From positions 1 to 64,000 of the forward strand of contig JAUNOI010000001.1 of assembly GCA_030531165.1 (NCBI GenBank): DNA of 64,000 nt. Direction: 5' to 3'. Of the stretch, positions 9,006 through 18,182 are shown one piece after another (within the stretch, counting starts at the first letter, position 1; each line of letters opens with the position of its first letter). This DNA is from Lachnospiraceae bacterium. Its GTDB lineage: Bacteria > Bacillota > Clostridia > Lachnospirales > Lachnospiraceae. The notes beneath the pieces were generated by a model. That model worked only from the letters and a program-made list of their open reading frames with translations. It was not told the DNA's origin and made no database searches. Position numbers and translations under genes: made by a program.

Positions 9006-9947
9006 CTAATTATCACAAGATTGTGAGGATTCATTTGGTAGATAGAGAAAGAATTCCGAACCCTGATTGCGTGCAGAACGAACTTCAACATAGCCGTCTT
9101 GAAGTTCAGCAATCTGTCTGGTCAGATATAATCCAATGCCGATGCCTTCTTCATCATGAACTTCCGGTTCGCGATAAAAACGGGTGAAAATCTCTGCCTG
9201 TCGTTCTCTTGCAATACCTTTTCCGGTGTCTTTTACGCTGATTTTTGTAAATAATTCCTGCCGGGTTACAGAAAGGAGGATGCTTCCGTCCGGCTGCGTA
9301 TATTTTACTGCATTGTCCAGTAGATTAAATACGGCTTCCTCCGTCCATTTGGAATCATGGGGAAGCAAGATTTCCGGATCACAGTCTACAAAAATTCTCA
9401 GGTTCTTTTTGTCTGCTTTTGCAACGACCGCAGCAACAGCACGGCCTAACGTGTTGATCAGTTGCTGGTTCTTTTTTTGAATCTGGATCGTACCTGTTTC
9501 TAACCGGGACATTTTTATCATGCTTTGCAGAAGAAAATCCAGTTTGGTCGTTTGATGTTCCATATTTTTCAAAAAATGGATTTCACGGTCATTGGAAGTT
9601 TCTTCCTGAAGAATTTCCAGATAAATTTTCATATTGGCGATCGGTGTTTTTGTCTGGTGAGAAATATCCGAGATTAATTCTTTGATTTGTTGTTTTTCCC
9701 GGAGTATTTCTGCCTGTTTCTGATTTTGAATGCGGGCAGTACGATGAAGCTTTTCGTTTATTTTGCCCCAGAGTGTATCGTCTGTTTTTTCAACAATGTC
9801 CCATTCCTTTTCTGATAAAATAAGGTCGAGTGCCCGATCGGTTTTGTCCGCAAAAGAGTACACTTCGCGTCGGAGTTTCCAAAATTTCCATATAGCGATA
9901 ACCGCCGCTAAGGAAGTGCAGCTTGTAATAAAAATTAATCCAGCCAT
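9006..9947 (-). CDS. Sensor histidine kinase with a single N-terminal membrane helix
   Basis: A 313-residue kinase. One hydrophobic helix (about 2-21) is followed directly by a coiled linker and the HisKA domain with the phospho-accepting His in ISHQTKTPIANMK. The ATPase domain has the N box (FNLLDNAVKYT), G1 (VKDTGKGIA) and G2 (GIGIGLYLTRQI). It lacks an outside sensor domain, as in kinases that sense through a partner ABC transporter. Its start overlaps the regulator gene by 13 bases. It sits directly upstream of the ABC genes, so regulation of that transporter is likely. Confidence 0.9.
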   Translation of the reverse strand: MAGLIFITSCTSLAAVIAIWKFWKLRREVYSFADKTDRALDLILSEKEWDIVEKTDDTLWGKINEKLHRTARIQNQKQAEILREKQQIKELISDISHQTKTPIANMKIYLEILQEETSNDREIHFLKNMEHQTTKLDFLLQSMIKMSRLETGTIQIQKKNQQLINTLGRAVAAVVAKADKKNLRIFVDCDPEILLPHDSKWTEEAVFNLLDNAVKYTQPDGSILLSVTRQELFTKISVKDTGKGIARERQAEIFTRFYREPEVHDEEGIGIGLYLTRQIAELQDGYVEVRSARNQGSEFFLYLPNESSQSCDN

Positions 9948-10597
9948 TGATATCCCATCCCGTATACGTTAAAAATATATTTGTGCGCTTCATCTTCGAT
10001 CTTTTTGCGCAGACGGTTGACATTGACTGCGAGCGCATGTTTATCGACAAACTGATTTCCACTATCCCATAAACGTTCAAGCAAGATATCATAGGTTAAT
10101 AACTGATTTGTATGGGAAGTGAGTTCGTATAAAAGCCGGAATTCAGTCGGGGTAAAGGATTGTTCACTTCCATTCACAGATGCTTTTGCCTGATCAAAAT
10201 CAATAAACAGAAATCCGTCGTCAAAAATACGATGGTTTGGTTTTTCGGATCTCTGTAAGATCACTGCAATGCGTTTTGAGAGTATTTTCATGGAAAATGG
10301 TTTTGTGACATAATCTTCAGCACCCAGTTCGTATCCCTGTAAGACATCTTCTTCCAGATCCCTAGCGGTTAAAAAGAGGACTGCTGCTCGGTGTTTGATC
10401 CATTTGCAAAGGCTAAAACCATCTCCATCCGGCAAATTGACATCTAAAAGGACGAGATCAGGATTGATCGTATAAAAGATATCCTGTGTTTCTTTCATAG
10501 AATAGGCGGATCGTACGGCATAGCCTTCTTTTTTTAGAGCATAGGAGATTCCCTGATTCAGTTCATGGTCATCTTCGACGATTAATATTTTCTGCAT
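9935..10597 (-). CDS. OmpR-family response regulator
   Basis: A 220-residue regulator with a receiver domain (acidic pair EDD near residue 8, phospho-acceptor Asp in LVLLDVNLPDGDG, Lys in YVTKPFSM) and a C-terminal winged-helix domain (FTPTEFRLLYELTSH, VNVNRLRKKI). The ATG at 10597 has GAGGAA upstream; a frame five codons longer starts inside that site and is less likely. It is first in the minus-strand operon with the kinase, ATPase and permease and probably activates them. A TATAAT -10 (10635-10640, minus strand) lies upstream. Confidence 0.92.
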   Translation of the reverse strand: MQKILIVEDDHELNQGISYALKKEGYAVRSAYSMKETQDIFYTINPDLVLLDVNLPDGDGFSLCKWIKHRAAVLFLTARDLEEDVLQGYELGAEDYVTKPFSMKILSKRIAVILQRSEKPNHRIFDDGFLFIDFDQAKASVNGSEQSFTPTEFRLLYELTSHTNQLLTYDILLERLWDSGNQFVDKHALAVNVNRLRKKIEDEAHKYIFNVYGMGYQWLD

Positions 10598-10672
10598 AAT
10601 TATATTCCTCATTTTATTATTTGTTTTTATATAGATTATAGTATAAAATGTTTTATTTCGAAAGATTTCATC

Positions 10673-10729
10673 TTGACTTTATAAAAAGCATATAGTATTA
10701 TTGTATTAAGCTATTAGTACATTAATACT
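10673..10729 (+). promoter_or_regulatory. Promoter and putative GntR operator of the first YtrA-type operon
   Basis: TTGACT (10673-10678), 17 bases, TATTAT (10696-10701). Just downstream is the dyad AGTA-N6-TACT (10716-10729), nested with GTATTA/TAATAC (10703-10728). The half-site AGTA/TACT also appears in the operator of the second GntR module near 56.5 kb, so this is probably where the GntR protein of this operon binds to repress it. Confidence 0.55.
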
Positions 10730-10751
10730 GAGTCGGAAGAAAGGAGACTGT

Positions 10752-11471
10752 ATGAAGGATTTAATTGAATGCATAAATCTACAGAAAAATTATGGAAAAA
10801 AAGAAGTTCTAAAGAACGTAGAACTTCATATTCAAAAAGGCAGAATCATCGGGCTTCTGGGTCCGAATGGTTCCGGGAAGACAACGCTGCTTAAGCTGAT
10901 GAATGGTCTGCTGCAGCCGACAGACGGCAATATACTGATCAAAGGGATGGAACCGGGTGAGGAGACGAAGTCGATTGTCAGTTACCTGCCGGATAAGATG
11001 TATTTTGCAGACTGGATGAAAGTAAAAGACCTGATGAACTTTTTTACGGATTTCTATGCCGATTTTGACCGGGAGAGGGCCGAGAAAATGTGCGAATCCC
11101 TTGGAATTTCTCTGGAGGATAAGATTAAGAAGTTATCTAAAGGAAATAAGGAGAAAGTACAGCTTGTACTCGTTATGTGCCGGAAGGCGCAGGTATATCT
11201 GCTTGATGAGCCGATCGCTGGTGTGGATCCGGCAGCCAGAGATTATATTCTCGATACGATATTGACGAATTATAATGAAGAGGGAACCGTCATTATTTCG
11301 ACACATCTGATTTCGGATATTGAGAAGATTTTAGATGAAGCAATCCTGCTCAAGGATGGTATTGTTTTACGACATGCGGCGGTGGATGATCTTCGTGAAG
11401 AAAGTGGAAAGTCAATCGACGAGATGTTCCGGGATATGTTCCGCGCGGACGTTTTTGAAGGAGGCAGATAG
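10752..11471 (+). CDS. ABC transporter ATP-binding protein (YtrA-type module)
   Basis: A 239-residue ATPase of the ABC-2 exporter class: Walker A GPNGSGKTTLLKL, signature region KKLSKGNKEKVQLVL, Walker B VYLLDEPIAGVD. The signature is LSKGN rather than LSGGQ, which is common in this subclass. The next two genes encode the permease and a YtrA-family GntR repressor, the standard composition for envelope-stress ABC modules. Confidence 0.92.
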   Translation: MKDLIECINLQKNYGKKEVLKNVELHIQKGRIIGLLGPNGSGKTTLLKLMNGLLQPTDGNILIKGMEPGEETKSIVSYLPDKMYFADWMKVKDLMNFFTDFYADFDRERAEKMCESLGISLEDKIKKLSKGNKEKVQLVLVMCRKAQVYLLDEPIAGVDPAARDYILDTILTNYNEEGTVIISTHLISDIEKILDEAILLKDGIVLRHAAVDDLREESGKSIDEMFRDMFRADVFEGGR

Positions 11472-11472
11472 T

Positions 11473-12243
11473 ATGTTTTTAAAGTTATTAAAATATGATT
11501 TGAAATCAATGCTAAAGACGATGATTCCGCTTTGGATCGCTCTCATTGCGATATCTGCAATTATGGGAATCCAGATATACCTGACAGGAGATGATTATGT
11601 CATCATGGGATTCTTCCAGATGGGAAGCAATCTTTTAATCATTGGATTTATTGCATTATTTATTGCAGTTGTTGTATTGAACATATTGATTATTATTCAG
11701 CGGTTTTGGAATGGACTTTTGAAAGAAGAAGGATATCTGATGTTTACACTTCCGGTATCTCAAAGAAAATTAATTTTGTCTAAAGCCGTGAGCGCTTTGC
11801 TTATTTCGTTAGGAAGTATTCTGGCCGTGGCAATCTGCATTTTTATTGTCATGGAGAGTGTTCTCTTGCTGGAGCAGTCGGATGCTATGATGTTCACGAT
11901 GCGGATGATTTTTGAAAGTGTACAGAAGATAGATGCGATTGATATTGCATTTGCGGTTTTATTAGGGATTTTAGAAAGTGCAAGTTCGATCTACCATGTA
12001 TATGCGGCTATGGCGATCGGACACTTGAGCAATAAGAATCGTTTTCTCTGTTCTTTTGGAGCTTATATCGTAATTTCGATCGTGTTGAATGTTGTGATTG
12101 CACCGATTCAGGATCATTTTATTACGGATGCTTCCGCATTTCGAATGGATATGGTGGTGTCATTGGTGATTTTAACGATAGAGGTTTTGATTTTCCATGT
12201 GATTACGGAACTGATTTTAACTTATAGACTGAATTTAGAATAG
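11473..12243 (+). CDS. ABC-2 type transporter permease
   Basis: A 256-residue membrane protein starting MFLKLLKYDLKSM, with about six hydrophobic segments (for example IPLWIALIAISAIMGIQIYL and LLIIGFIALFIAVVVLNIL). The motif EEGYLMFTLPVSQRKL is typical of lantibiotic-type ABC-2 permeases. The ATG at 11473 is chosen because GAGG lies seven to ten bases upstream, directly after the ATPase stop; a longer frame runs back into the ATPase gene without a site. Confidence 0.85.
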   Translation: MFLKLLKYDLKSMLKTMIPLWIALIAISAIMGIQIYLTGDDYVIMGFFQMGSNLLIIGFIALFIAVVVLNILIIIQRFWNGLLKEEGYLMFTLPVSQRKLILSKAVSALLISLGSILAVAICIFIVMESVLLLEQSDAMMFTMRMIFESVQKIDAIDIAFAVLLGILESASSIYHVYAAMAIGHLSNKNRFLCSFGAYIVISIVLNVVIAPIQDHFITDASAFRMDMVVSLVILTIEVLIFHVITELILTYRLNLE

Positions 12244-12256
12244 GCGGGGATTAGTG

Positions 12257-12610
12257 ATGAAATGGAAGATTGCAGATGATCGTCCGATATGGATTCAATT
12301 GAAAGAACAGATCGTGAAGATGATCGTGTCAGGGCAGTATCAAAGCGGTGAGAGGTTACCGAGTGTCAGAGAACTGGCAAAAGATGCCGGTGTCAATCCA
12401 AATACGATGCAGAGAGCGCTTGCGTCCTTAGATCAGGAAGGGCTGATCGTTACAAACCGCACGACCGGACGCTGTATTACAAAAGAGGAAGAGGTGATTG
12501 CTTCCTATCGGCGTGCGATGGCGGCTGAGATCGTTCATACCTATCTGGACGATATGAGTGAATTGGGGTATACAGAGGTAGAAGCATATGAATTATTGCG
12601 TGACGGTTGA
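12257..12610 (+). CDS. GntR-family regulator, YtrA subfamily
   Basis: A 117-residue repressor with an N-terminal winged helix (IWIQLKEQIVKMIVSGQYQSGERLPSVRELAKDAGVNPNTMQRAL) and only a short C-terminal dimerisation helix, the size of the YtrA subfamily. The start may be ATG 12257 or the adjacent GTG 12254; GGCGGGGA lies upstream. It is last in the operon it probably represses through the dyad at 10716-10729. A second regulator of this type is at 56134-56514. Confidence 0.9.
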   Translation: MKWKIADDRPIWIQLKEQIVKMIVSGQYQSGERLPSVRELAKDAGVNPNTMQRALASLDQEGLIVTNRTTGRCITKEEEVIASYRRAMAAEIVHTYLDDMSELGYTEVEAYELLRDG

Positions 12611-12752
12611 ACTGACGGAAGAGAATGATTGTAAAGCACGCCTGAGCAGTTTCAGATTATTCAAAAATATTATAAAATAGTCTGAAAATTAAAGAAATTG
12701 CCGATTGTCGAAATTTTGTTCAAATTTTCTATAAATGACGAAAAATCAGGAG

Positions 12753-12896
12753 TTATCCCCAAAGAAGTGGGTCATTTATCCACATGTCGTGGAAAAGATA
12801 AATGGCATTTTTAAGGGAAAAAAGGGTTATCAACAAAGTTATCCACATTATCCACAAAAATTTTGCTGGATTTCGTGAATACTTTTTTGTGGAAAA
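12753..12896. other. Cluster of DnaA boxes in AT-rich DNA
   Basis: Three perfect TTATCCACA boxes (12776-12784, 12839-12847, 12848-12856) occur with near matches TTATCCCCA (12753-12761), TTATCAACA (12827-12835) and, reversed, TGTGGAAAA (12888-12896). Two perfect boxes are directly adjacent. The 150 bases that follow are very AT-rich. No gene lies between 12610 and 13088. This could be an origin-like or DnaA-titrating site; dnaA and dnaN are not nearby, so a canonical oriC is not supported by context. Confidence 0.75.
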
Positions 12897-13033
12897 ATAA
12901 ACGTATGTTTTGTAAAAAACAGATAAAAAACACTTTTTAACAAAGATTTAAAAGTTTTTTAATATCAAAAAAATAATCAAATTGATTGAAAATTTAAGGT
13001 GCTCGGGTCATTAATTCAAACTTTGGTTAAATG

Positions 13034-13062
13034 TTGGAAAAATCAGAGGGATATGCTATAAT
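13034..13062 (+). promoter_or_regulatory. Sigma-A promoter of hpf
   Basis: TTGGAA (13034-13039), 17 bases, TATAAT (13057-13062), 25 bases before the gene. Confidence 0.75.
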
Positions 13063-13087
13063 ATAGCTATCTTAGAATGAAGGAGCG

Positions 13088-13624
13088 ATGGGTATGCGTT
13101 TTATTATTAGTGGAAAGAATATTGAGGTAACAGAGGGACTTCGTTCAGCTGTAGAAAACAAATTAGCCAAACTTGATAAATTTTTTAATGAAGAAGCAGA
13201 AATCTTTGTTACACTTAGTGTAGAAAGAAATAGACAGAAAATTGAAGTGACAATTCCTATGAAAGGACAGGTTATCCGTGCAGAGCAGGACAGCACAGAT
13301 ATGTACGTATCTGTTGATCTGGTTGTAGACATCATTGAACGACAGATTCGCAGATATAAAACAAAGCTTATGAACCAGAAGCTGACCGGAACAGAATTTA
13401 AGAAGGAATTTTTTGAAGTGGAAGATGATACTCCTGATGAAGAAATCAAGATCATCCGCAGCAAGAAGTTTGCGATTAAGCCGATGGATGTTGAAGAAGC
13501 ATGTGTCCAGATGGAATTGATCGGACATACATTCTTCGTATTCCGTAATGCGGATACCTTTGAAGTGAATGTTGTATATAAGAGAAAAGACGGAACCTTT
13601 GGTTTGATTGAACCGGAATTTTAA
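13088..13624 (+). CDS. hpf: Ribosome hibernation promoting factor, long form
   Basis: A 178-residue protein with an N-terminal RaiA/YfiA domain (about 1-100, MRFIISGKNIEVTEGL, basic residues in KPMKGQ-like strands) and a C-terminal dimerisation domain (about 120-178, VEEACVQMELIGHTFFVFRN). The long form joins two ribosomes into inactive 100S dimers in stationary phase. AAGGAG precedes the start; ATG 13088 or 13094 is possible. It has its own promoter and a very strong terminator and lies upstream of secA, as in many Firmicutes. Confidence 0.93.
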   Translation: MGMRFIISGKNIEVTEGLRSAVENKLAKLDKFFNEEAEIFVTLSVERNRQKIEVTIPMKGQVIRAEQDSTDMYVSVDLVVDIIERQIRRYKTKLMNQKLTGTEFKKEFFEVEDDTPDEEIKIIRSKKFAIKPMDVEEACVQMELIGHTFFVFRNADTFEVNVVYKRKDGTFGLIEPEF

Positions 13625-13640
13625 TCAAGCTGAGCCATGC

Positions 13641-13702
13641 AAGAAAATGAAAACAACCTGTTACTTGTGCTTGCACAGGTAACAGGTTGTTTTCATTTTC
13701 TT
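13641..13702 (+). terminator. Long perfect hairpin after hpf
   Basis: A 24-base arm (13641-13664) is perfectly complementary to 13679-13702, with a further TGTGC/GCACA stem in the loop. The 3' arm includes TTGTTTTCATTTTCTT, so it should terminate hpf transcription and possibly stabilise its mRNA. It is longer than most terminators in this window. Confidence 0.75.
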
Positions 13703-13807
13703 ATAAAGCAAAACGCAAAGCGGGTGGAACCAAGAGAAGCGAATGACAGCTCGGTTTGATAGAAAAGACAGATGATAATAATTTATAATTCTTTTATAAA
13801 CGCCGCA

Positions 13808-13836
13808 TTGACGGAGTATTTTTGAAATGATAGAAT
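13808..13836 (+). promoter_or_regulatory. Sigma-A promoter of secA
   Basis: TTGACG (13808-13813), 17 bases, TAGAAT (13831-13836), followed by an 86-base leader. Confidence 0.7.
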
Positions 13837-13922
13837 GAGATGGAGTATTTGTTTGTCCATGAAGAACAGATATATATCGTAGATAGATTAGATGAATATA
13901 TGATGATTTAGGAGTGATAGAT

Positions 13923-16490
13923 ATGGGCTTATTTGAGAAGATTTTTGGTACTCATAGCGATAAAGAAATTAAAAGAATATCGAGTAAAGTAGATGAGATT
14001 GAAAAGTTAGAGCCAAAGATGGAAAAGTTGACCGATGATGAATTACGTCATAAGACGGTCGAGTTTAAGCAGCGTCTGGCAGATGGAGAGACGTTGGACG
14101 ATATCTTGCCAGAAGCATTTGCGACTGTCCGTGAGGCTTCCAAAAGAACATTGAATATGAGGCATTATCGCGTACAGCTGATCGGAGGTATTATTCTCCA
14201 TCAGGGACGAATTGCCGAGATGAAGACCGGGGAAGGTAAGACATTAGTAGCGACACTTCCAGCATATCTGAATGCATTGGAAGGAAAAGGCGTTCATATT
14301 GTAACGGTCAATGAATACCTGGCAAAGCGTGATGCTGAATGGATGGGGCAGATCCATACATTTTTAGGTTTATCAGTCGGAGTGATTACAAATGATATGG
14401 ATACGCAGCAACGCCAGGAGATGTATAGCTGCGATATTACGTATGTTACGAATAATGAGCTCGGATTTGATTATCTGAGAGATAATATGGTAAATGATAA
14501 ATCCCAGCTTGTTCAGAGAGAATTGAATTATGCTATCGTCGATGAGGTTGACTCTGTATTGATCGATGAAGCGAGAACGCCGCTGATCATTTCCGGACAG
14601 AGTGGAAAGTCGACAGACTTATATCGTATGTGTGATATGTTGGCAAGAACGATGGAACGAGGAACTTCTGATGGTGAGATCTCTAAGATCGATGCGATCA
14701 TGAATGAAGCACCGGAAGAAGATGGAGATTTCCTTGTAAATGAAAAAGACAAACACGTTATGCTGACTGCTCAGGGTGTTGCGAAGGTAGAAAAGTTCTT
14801 CAATATAGATAACCTTGCCGATCCGGAACATTTGGCTTTGCAGCATAATATGATTTTAGCATTGAGAGCGCATAACTTGATGTTTAAAGACAAAGATTAT
14901 GTAGTAAAAGATGATGAAGTTCTGATCGTTGATGAATTTACCGGACGTATTATGCCGGGACGTCGTTATTCGGATGGACTGCATCAGGCGATTGAAGCGA
15001 AGGAGCATGTAAAGGTTAAGAGGGAATCTAAAACTCTCGCAACGATCACGTTCCAGAACTTCTTTAATAAATATACGAAGAAAGCGGGTATGACTGGTAC
15101 GGCGTTGACGGAAGAGGAAGAATTCCGCGAAATTTATGGAATGGACGTTATTGTTATTCCGACGAATATGCCGGTTATCCGTATTGATCATGAAGATTCT
15201 ATTTATAAGACGAGAGCGGAGAAGTTAAAAGCAGTTGTTGATGACATTGAAGCGTCTCATCAGAAAGGACAGCCGGTTCTGGTTGGTACGATTACGATTG
15301 AGGCATCAGAAGAATTAAGCCTCTTATTAAAGCGAAGAGGGATTGCACATAACGTTTTAAATGCGAAGTTCCATGAACAGGAAGCAGAGATTATTTCACA
15401 TGCAGGAGAAATCGGAGCAGTAACGATTGCAACGAATATGGCAGGCCGTGGTACGGATATTAAACTTGCAGAAGGAGTTCCGGAGACCGGTGGATTAAAG
15501 ATCATCGGTACAGAGCGTCATGAAGCAAGACGTATTGATAATCAGCTTCGCGGACGTTCTGGTCGTCAGGGAGATCCGGGTGAATCGAAGTTTTACCTTT
15601 CGTTGGAAGATGATCTGATGCGTTTGTTCGGATCAGAAAGAATGATCACCGTTTATAATGCGTTAGGAATCCCGGAAGGAGAAGAGATTCAGCATAAGAC
15701 GATTACGAGCACGATTGAAAAAGCGCAGAAGAAGATCGAGAATAATAACTTCTCGATTCGTAAGAATTTACTGGACTATGATCAGGTGAATAATGAACAG
15801 AGAGAGATCATATATGAAGAGCGCCGCCGCGTGCTGGACGGAGAAGATATGCAGGAAGTGGTTCGCAACATGATTACGGATACCGTTTCAAGCTATGTTT
15901 CTTCTGTGTGCAATGATGATGTTCCTGCAGAAGAATGGAATATCAAAGAACTGAATCAGACGTTGACAAGGATCGTCCCATTTGAAAAAATCGAATTGAC
16001 AAAAGAAGATGAGAGTCAGGGAGTACAGCATCTGATTTCCCGTCTGCAGGACGAAGCTCTGACATTGTATGATGAGAAACAAAAAGAATTTGATATAGAA
16101 GATATGCGTGAGATCGAACGTATTATCCTTTTAAATATTATTGACCGCAAATGGATGGATCACATTGATGATATGGATCAGCTCCGCCAGGGCATCGGCT
16201 TGCAGGCATATGGACAGCGTGATCCGCTGGTAGAATACCGTTTCCAGGCATTTAATATGTTTGAAGAGATGACCCATGCTATTCAGGAAGATACGGCGAA
16301 TGCATTATTCCATGTACGGGTAGAGACAAAGGTTGAAAAAGAAGAAACGCCTGAAATTACGGGAACGAACAAGGATGAAGCAACTAAGAAAGGTCCATAT
16401 CGCCGTAAAAAGGCAAAAATTGGACGAAATGACCCATGTCCATGTGGAAGCGGCAAAAAATACAAACACTGCTGTGGTCGCGGAAAATGA
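13923..16490 (+). CDS. secA: Preprotein translocase ATPase SecA
   Basis: An 855-residue motor that drives secreted proteins through SecYEG. It shows Walker A MKTGEGKT, the DEAD-type box [20 protein letters not shown], the helicase-like motif [12 protein letters not shown], an Arg-rich [11 protein letters not shown] motif, and a C-terminal zinc finger [14 protein letters not shown] that contacts SecB or ribosomes. The ATG at 13923 is preferred over GTG 13914 because TTAGGAG is nine bases upstream. prfB follows after 15 bases, a conserved pairing. Confidence 0.98.
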   Translation: MGLFEKIFGTHSDKEIKRISSKVDEIEKLEPKMEKLTDDELRHKTVEFKQRLADGETLDDILPEAFATVREASKRTLNMRHYRVQLIGGIILHQGRIAEMKTGEGKTLVATLPAYLNALEGKGVHIVTVNEYLAKRDAEWMGQIHTFLGLSVGVITNDMDTQQRQEMYSCDITYVTNNELGFDYLRDNMVNDKSQLVQRELNYAIVDEVDSVLIDEARTPLIISGQSGKSTDLYRMCDMLARTMERGTSDGEISKIDAIMNEAPEEDGDFLVNEKDKHVMLTAQGVAKVEKFFNIDNLADPEHLALQHNMILALRAHNLMFKDKDYVVKDDEVLIVDEFTGRIMPGRRYSDGLHQAIEAKEHVKVKRESKTLATITFQNFFNKYTKKAGMTGTALTEEEEFREIYGMDVIVIPTNMPVIRIDHEDSIYKTRAEKLKAVVDDIEASHQKGQPVLVGTITIEASEELSLLLKRRGIAHNVLNAKFHEQEAEIISHAGEIGAVTIATNMAGRGTDIKLAEGVPETGGLKIIGTERHEARRIDNQLRGRSGRQGDPGESKFYLSLEDDLMRLFGSERMITVYNALGIPEGEEIQHKTITSTIEKAQKKIENNNFSIRKNLLDYDQVNNEQREIIYEERRRVLDGEDMQEVVRNMITDTVSSYVSSVCNDDVPAEEWNIKELNQTLTRIVPFEKIELTKEDESQGVQHLISRLQDEALTLYDEKQKEFDIEDMREIERIILLNIIDRKWMDHIDDMDQLRQGIGLQAYGQRDPLVEYRFQAFNMFEEMTHAIQEDTANALFHVRVETKVEKEETPEITGTNKDEATKKGPYRRKKAKIGRNDPCPCGSGKKYKHCCGRGK

Positions 16491-16505
16491 TAAGGAGCGG
16501 AGATT

Positions 16506-17633
16506 GTGGTAGAATTAGATCAATTTAAATTTAAAATAAGTAATTATGAAAATCCTCTGTCTGAATTAAAAGAATCTTTGGGATTAGATATGAAACAGGA
16601 AAGAATTGATCAGCTTGAAGCACAAATGGAAGCACCGGATTTTTGGGATGATGTTACATCATCCCAATTTGTTATGAAAGAGCTGAAACAGTTAAAAGAT
16701 ATCGTAGAATCCTATGAATCCCTGGAATCAGAAAGAGATGATATTATAACGATGATTGAGATGGGATATGAAGAAGAGGATGAAGAGTTGATTCCGGAGA
16801 TTAAAGAAATGCTGGATCAGTTTATCCATGATTTTGAAAGCTTGAGGATCAGCACATTGCTGTCAGGAGAATATGATCAGGAAGATGCGATTTTAAGCTT
16901 AAATGCGGGAGCAGGAGGGACAGAATCCTGTGACTGGGTAAGCATGCTCTATCGTATGTATCATAAGTGGGCTGAGAAAAAGGGATTTAAGATTCAGATA
17001 TTGGATTATCTGGATGGAGAAGTTGCGGGGATTAAGTCCGTAACGATGCAAATTTCCGGAGAAAACGCATACGGATTATTAAAATCTGAAAAAGGCATTC
17101 ATCGGTTAGTCAGAATTTCTCCATTTAATGCGGCAGGGAAAAGGCAAACCTCTTTTGCATCCTGCGATATTATGCCTGATATAAAATCAGAGATTAATAT
17201 AGAGATTGCCGATGAGGATATCCGCATTGATACGTATCGTGCCAGCGGCGCAGGAGGGCAGCATATTAATAAGACTGACTCTGCGATTCGAATTACGCAT
17301 TTGCCGACCGGCACGGTTGTACAATGCCAAAATGAACGTTCACAAAAGCAGAATAAAGATAAAGCAATGCAGATGTTGAAAGCAAAATTATATATTTTAA
17401 AAGAGCAGGAAAGGCAGGCAGAGCTTTCCGGTATTCGCGGTGAAGTTATGGATAATGGATGGGGAAGCCAGATCCGTTCCTATGTTCTTCAGCCTTACAC
17501 GATGGTAAAAGATCATCGGACGAATGAAGAAAGTGGAAATCCGGCAGCCGTGCTTGATGGTGCATTGGATAATTTTATAAATGCGTATTTAAAATGGGAA
17601 AACTTGAAACAGTCAGCCGTAGAGGAAAATTAG
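16506..17633 (+). CDS. prfB: Peptide chain release factor 2
   Basis: A 375-residue class I release factor reading UAA and UGA. It has SPF in LVRISPFNAAGKRQ (the RF2 codon-recognition tripeptide) and GGQ in SGAGGQHINKTDSA (peptidyl-tRNA hydrolysis). It starts with GTG at 16506 after AAGGAGCGG. The frame is continuous: around codon 25-27 the gene reads GAA TCT TTG GGA TTA, so the usual CTT-TGA programmed frameshift is absent and RF2 level would not be self-controlled that way. Confidence 0.96.
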   Translation: MVELDQFKFKISNYENPLSELKESLGLDMKQERIDQLEAQMEAPDFWDDVTSSQFVMKELKQLKDIVESYESLESERDDIITMIEMGYEEEDEELIPEIKEMLDQFIHDFESLRISTLLSGEYDQEDAILSLNAGAGGTESCDWVSMLYRMYHKWAEKKGFKIQILDYLDGEVAGIKSVTMQISGENAYGLLKSEKGIHRLVRISPFNAAGKRQTSFASCDIMPDIKSEINIEIADEDIRIDTYRASGAGGQHINKTDSAIRITHLPTGTVVQCQNERSQKQNKDKAMQMLKAKLYILKEQERQAELSGIRGEVMDNGWGSQIRSYVLQPYTMVKDHRTNEESGNPAAVLDGALDNFINAYLKWENLKQSAVEEN

Positions 17634-17652
17634 ATTGTTTCAAAAAATGTAC

Positions 17653-17681
17653 TTGATATTAAAGGAAAGATGTGATAGTAT
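17653..17681 (+). promoter_or_regulatory. Promoter of the ACT-hom-lysC operon
   Basis: TTGATA (17653-17658), 17 bases, TAGTAT (17676-17681). The leader to the ACT gene is only about 45 bases, too short for a T-box or lysine riboswitch. Confidence 0.6.
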
Positions 17682-17730
17682 CTTCAAATGACGGACAAGT
17701 GTAGTTGTTATAAGGACAAAGGAGGAAGCG

Positions 17731-18174
17731 ATGTCTGAAGACAATAAGTATTATGTCATTCGAAAGAAAGCAGTTCCGGAAGTGCTTTTGAAGGTTGTGG
17801 AAGTGCAGAAATTATTAGATGCGGATCCCGGCAAGACAGTGCAGGATGCATCATCAGAAGTTGGAATCAGCAGAAGTTCCTACTATAAATATAAAGATGA
17901 TATTTTTCCATTTCATGACAATGGACAGGGAAAAAATATCACGTGTGTAATTGAGATGCGGGATTGTCCCGGAATTATCTCTACAATTTTAAATGTATTT
18001 GCAAAATATCAGACGAATATTCTAACGATTCATCAGAGCATTCCGATTAATGGAATCGGTGTTTTAACGATAAGCGTGGATATATTATCAATTACAACAG
18101 ACGTATCAGCAATGTTAGAAGAAGTGGAAAGTTTAGATCGCATAATCAATGTTAAGATTATTGCCAGGGAGTGA
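17731..18174 (+). CDS. ACT-domain regulator (UPF0735/PheB-like)
   Basis: A 147-residue protein: an N-terminal helix-turn-helix-like segment (about 30-60, TVQDASSEVGISRSSYYKYK) followed by an ACT domain (about 70-147, CVIEMRDCPGIISTILNVFA). ACT domains bind amino acids. It overlaps or abuts hom and precedes aspartokinase, so it probably senses an aspartate-family amino acid and tunes the pathway. Whether it binds DNA is not shown. Confidence 0.85.
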   Translation: MSEDNKYYVIRKKAVPEVLLKVVEVQKLLDADPGKTVQDASSEVGISRSSYYKYKDDIFPFHDNGQGKNITCVIEMRDCPGIISTILNVFAKYQTNILTIHQSIPINGIGVLTISVDILSITTDVSAMLEEVESLDRIINVKIIARE

Positions 18175-18182
18175 AAAAACAG

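Noticed and set aside
12753..12896. Calling this oriC outright
   Set aside because: dnaA, dnaN, rpmH and gyrase genes are absent and there is no clear switch in gene orientation around the site.
17634..17730. T-box or lysine riboswitch before the aspartate-pathway operon
   Set aside because: The leader after the inferred promoter is about 45 bases and has no T-box sequence or lysine-riboswitch-sized structure.
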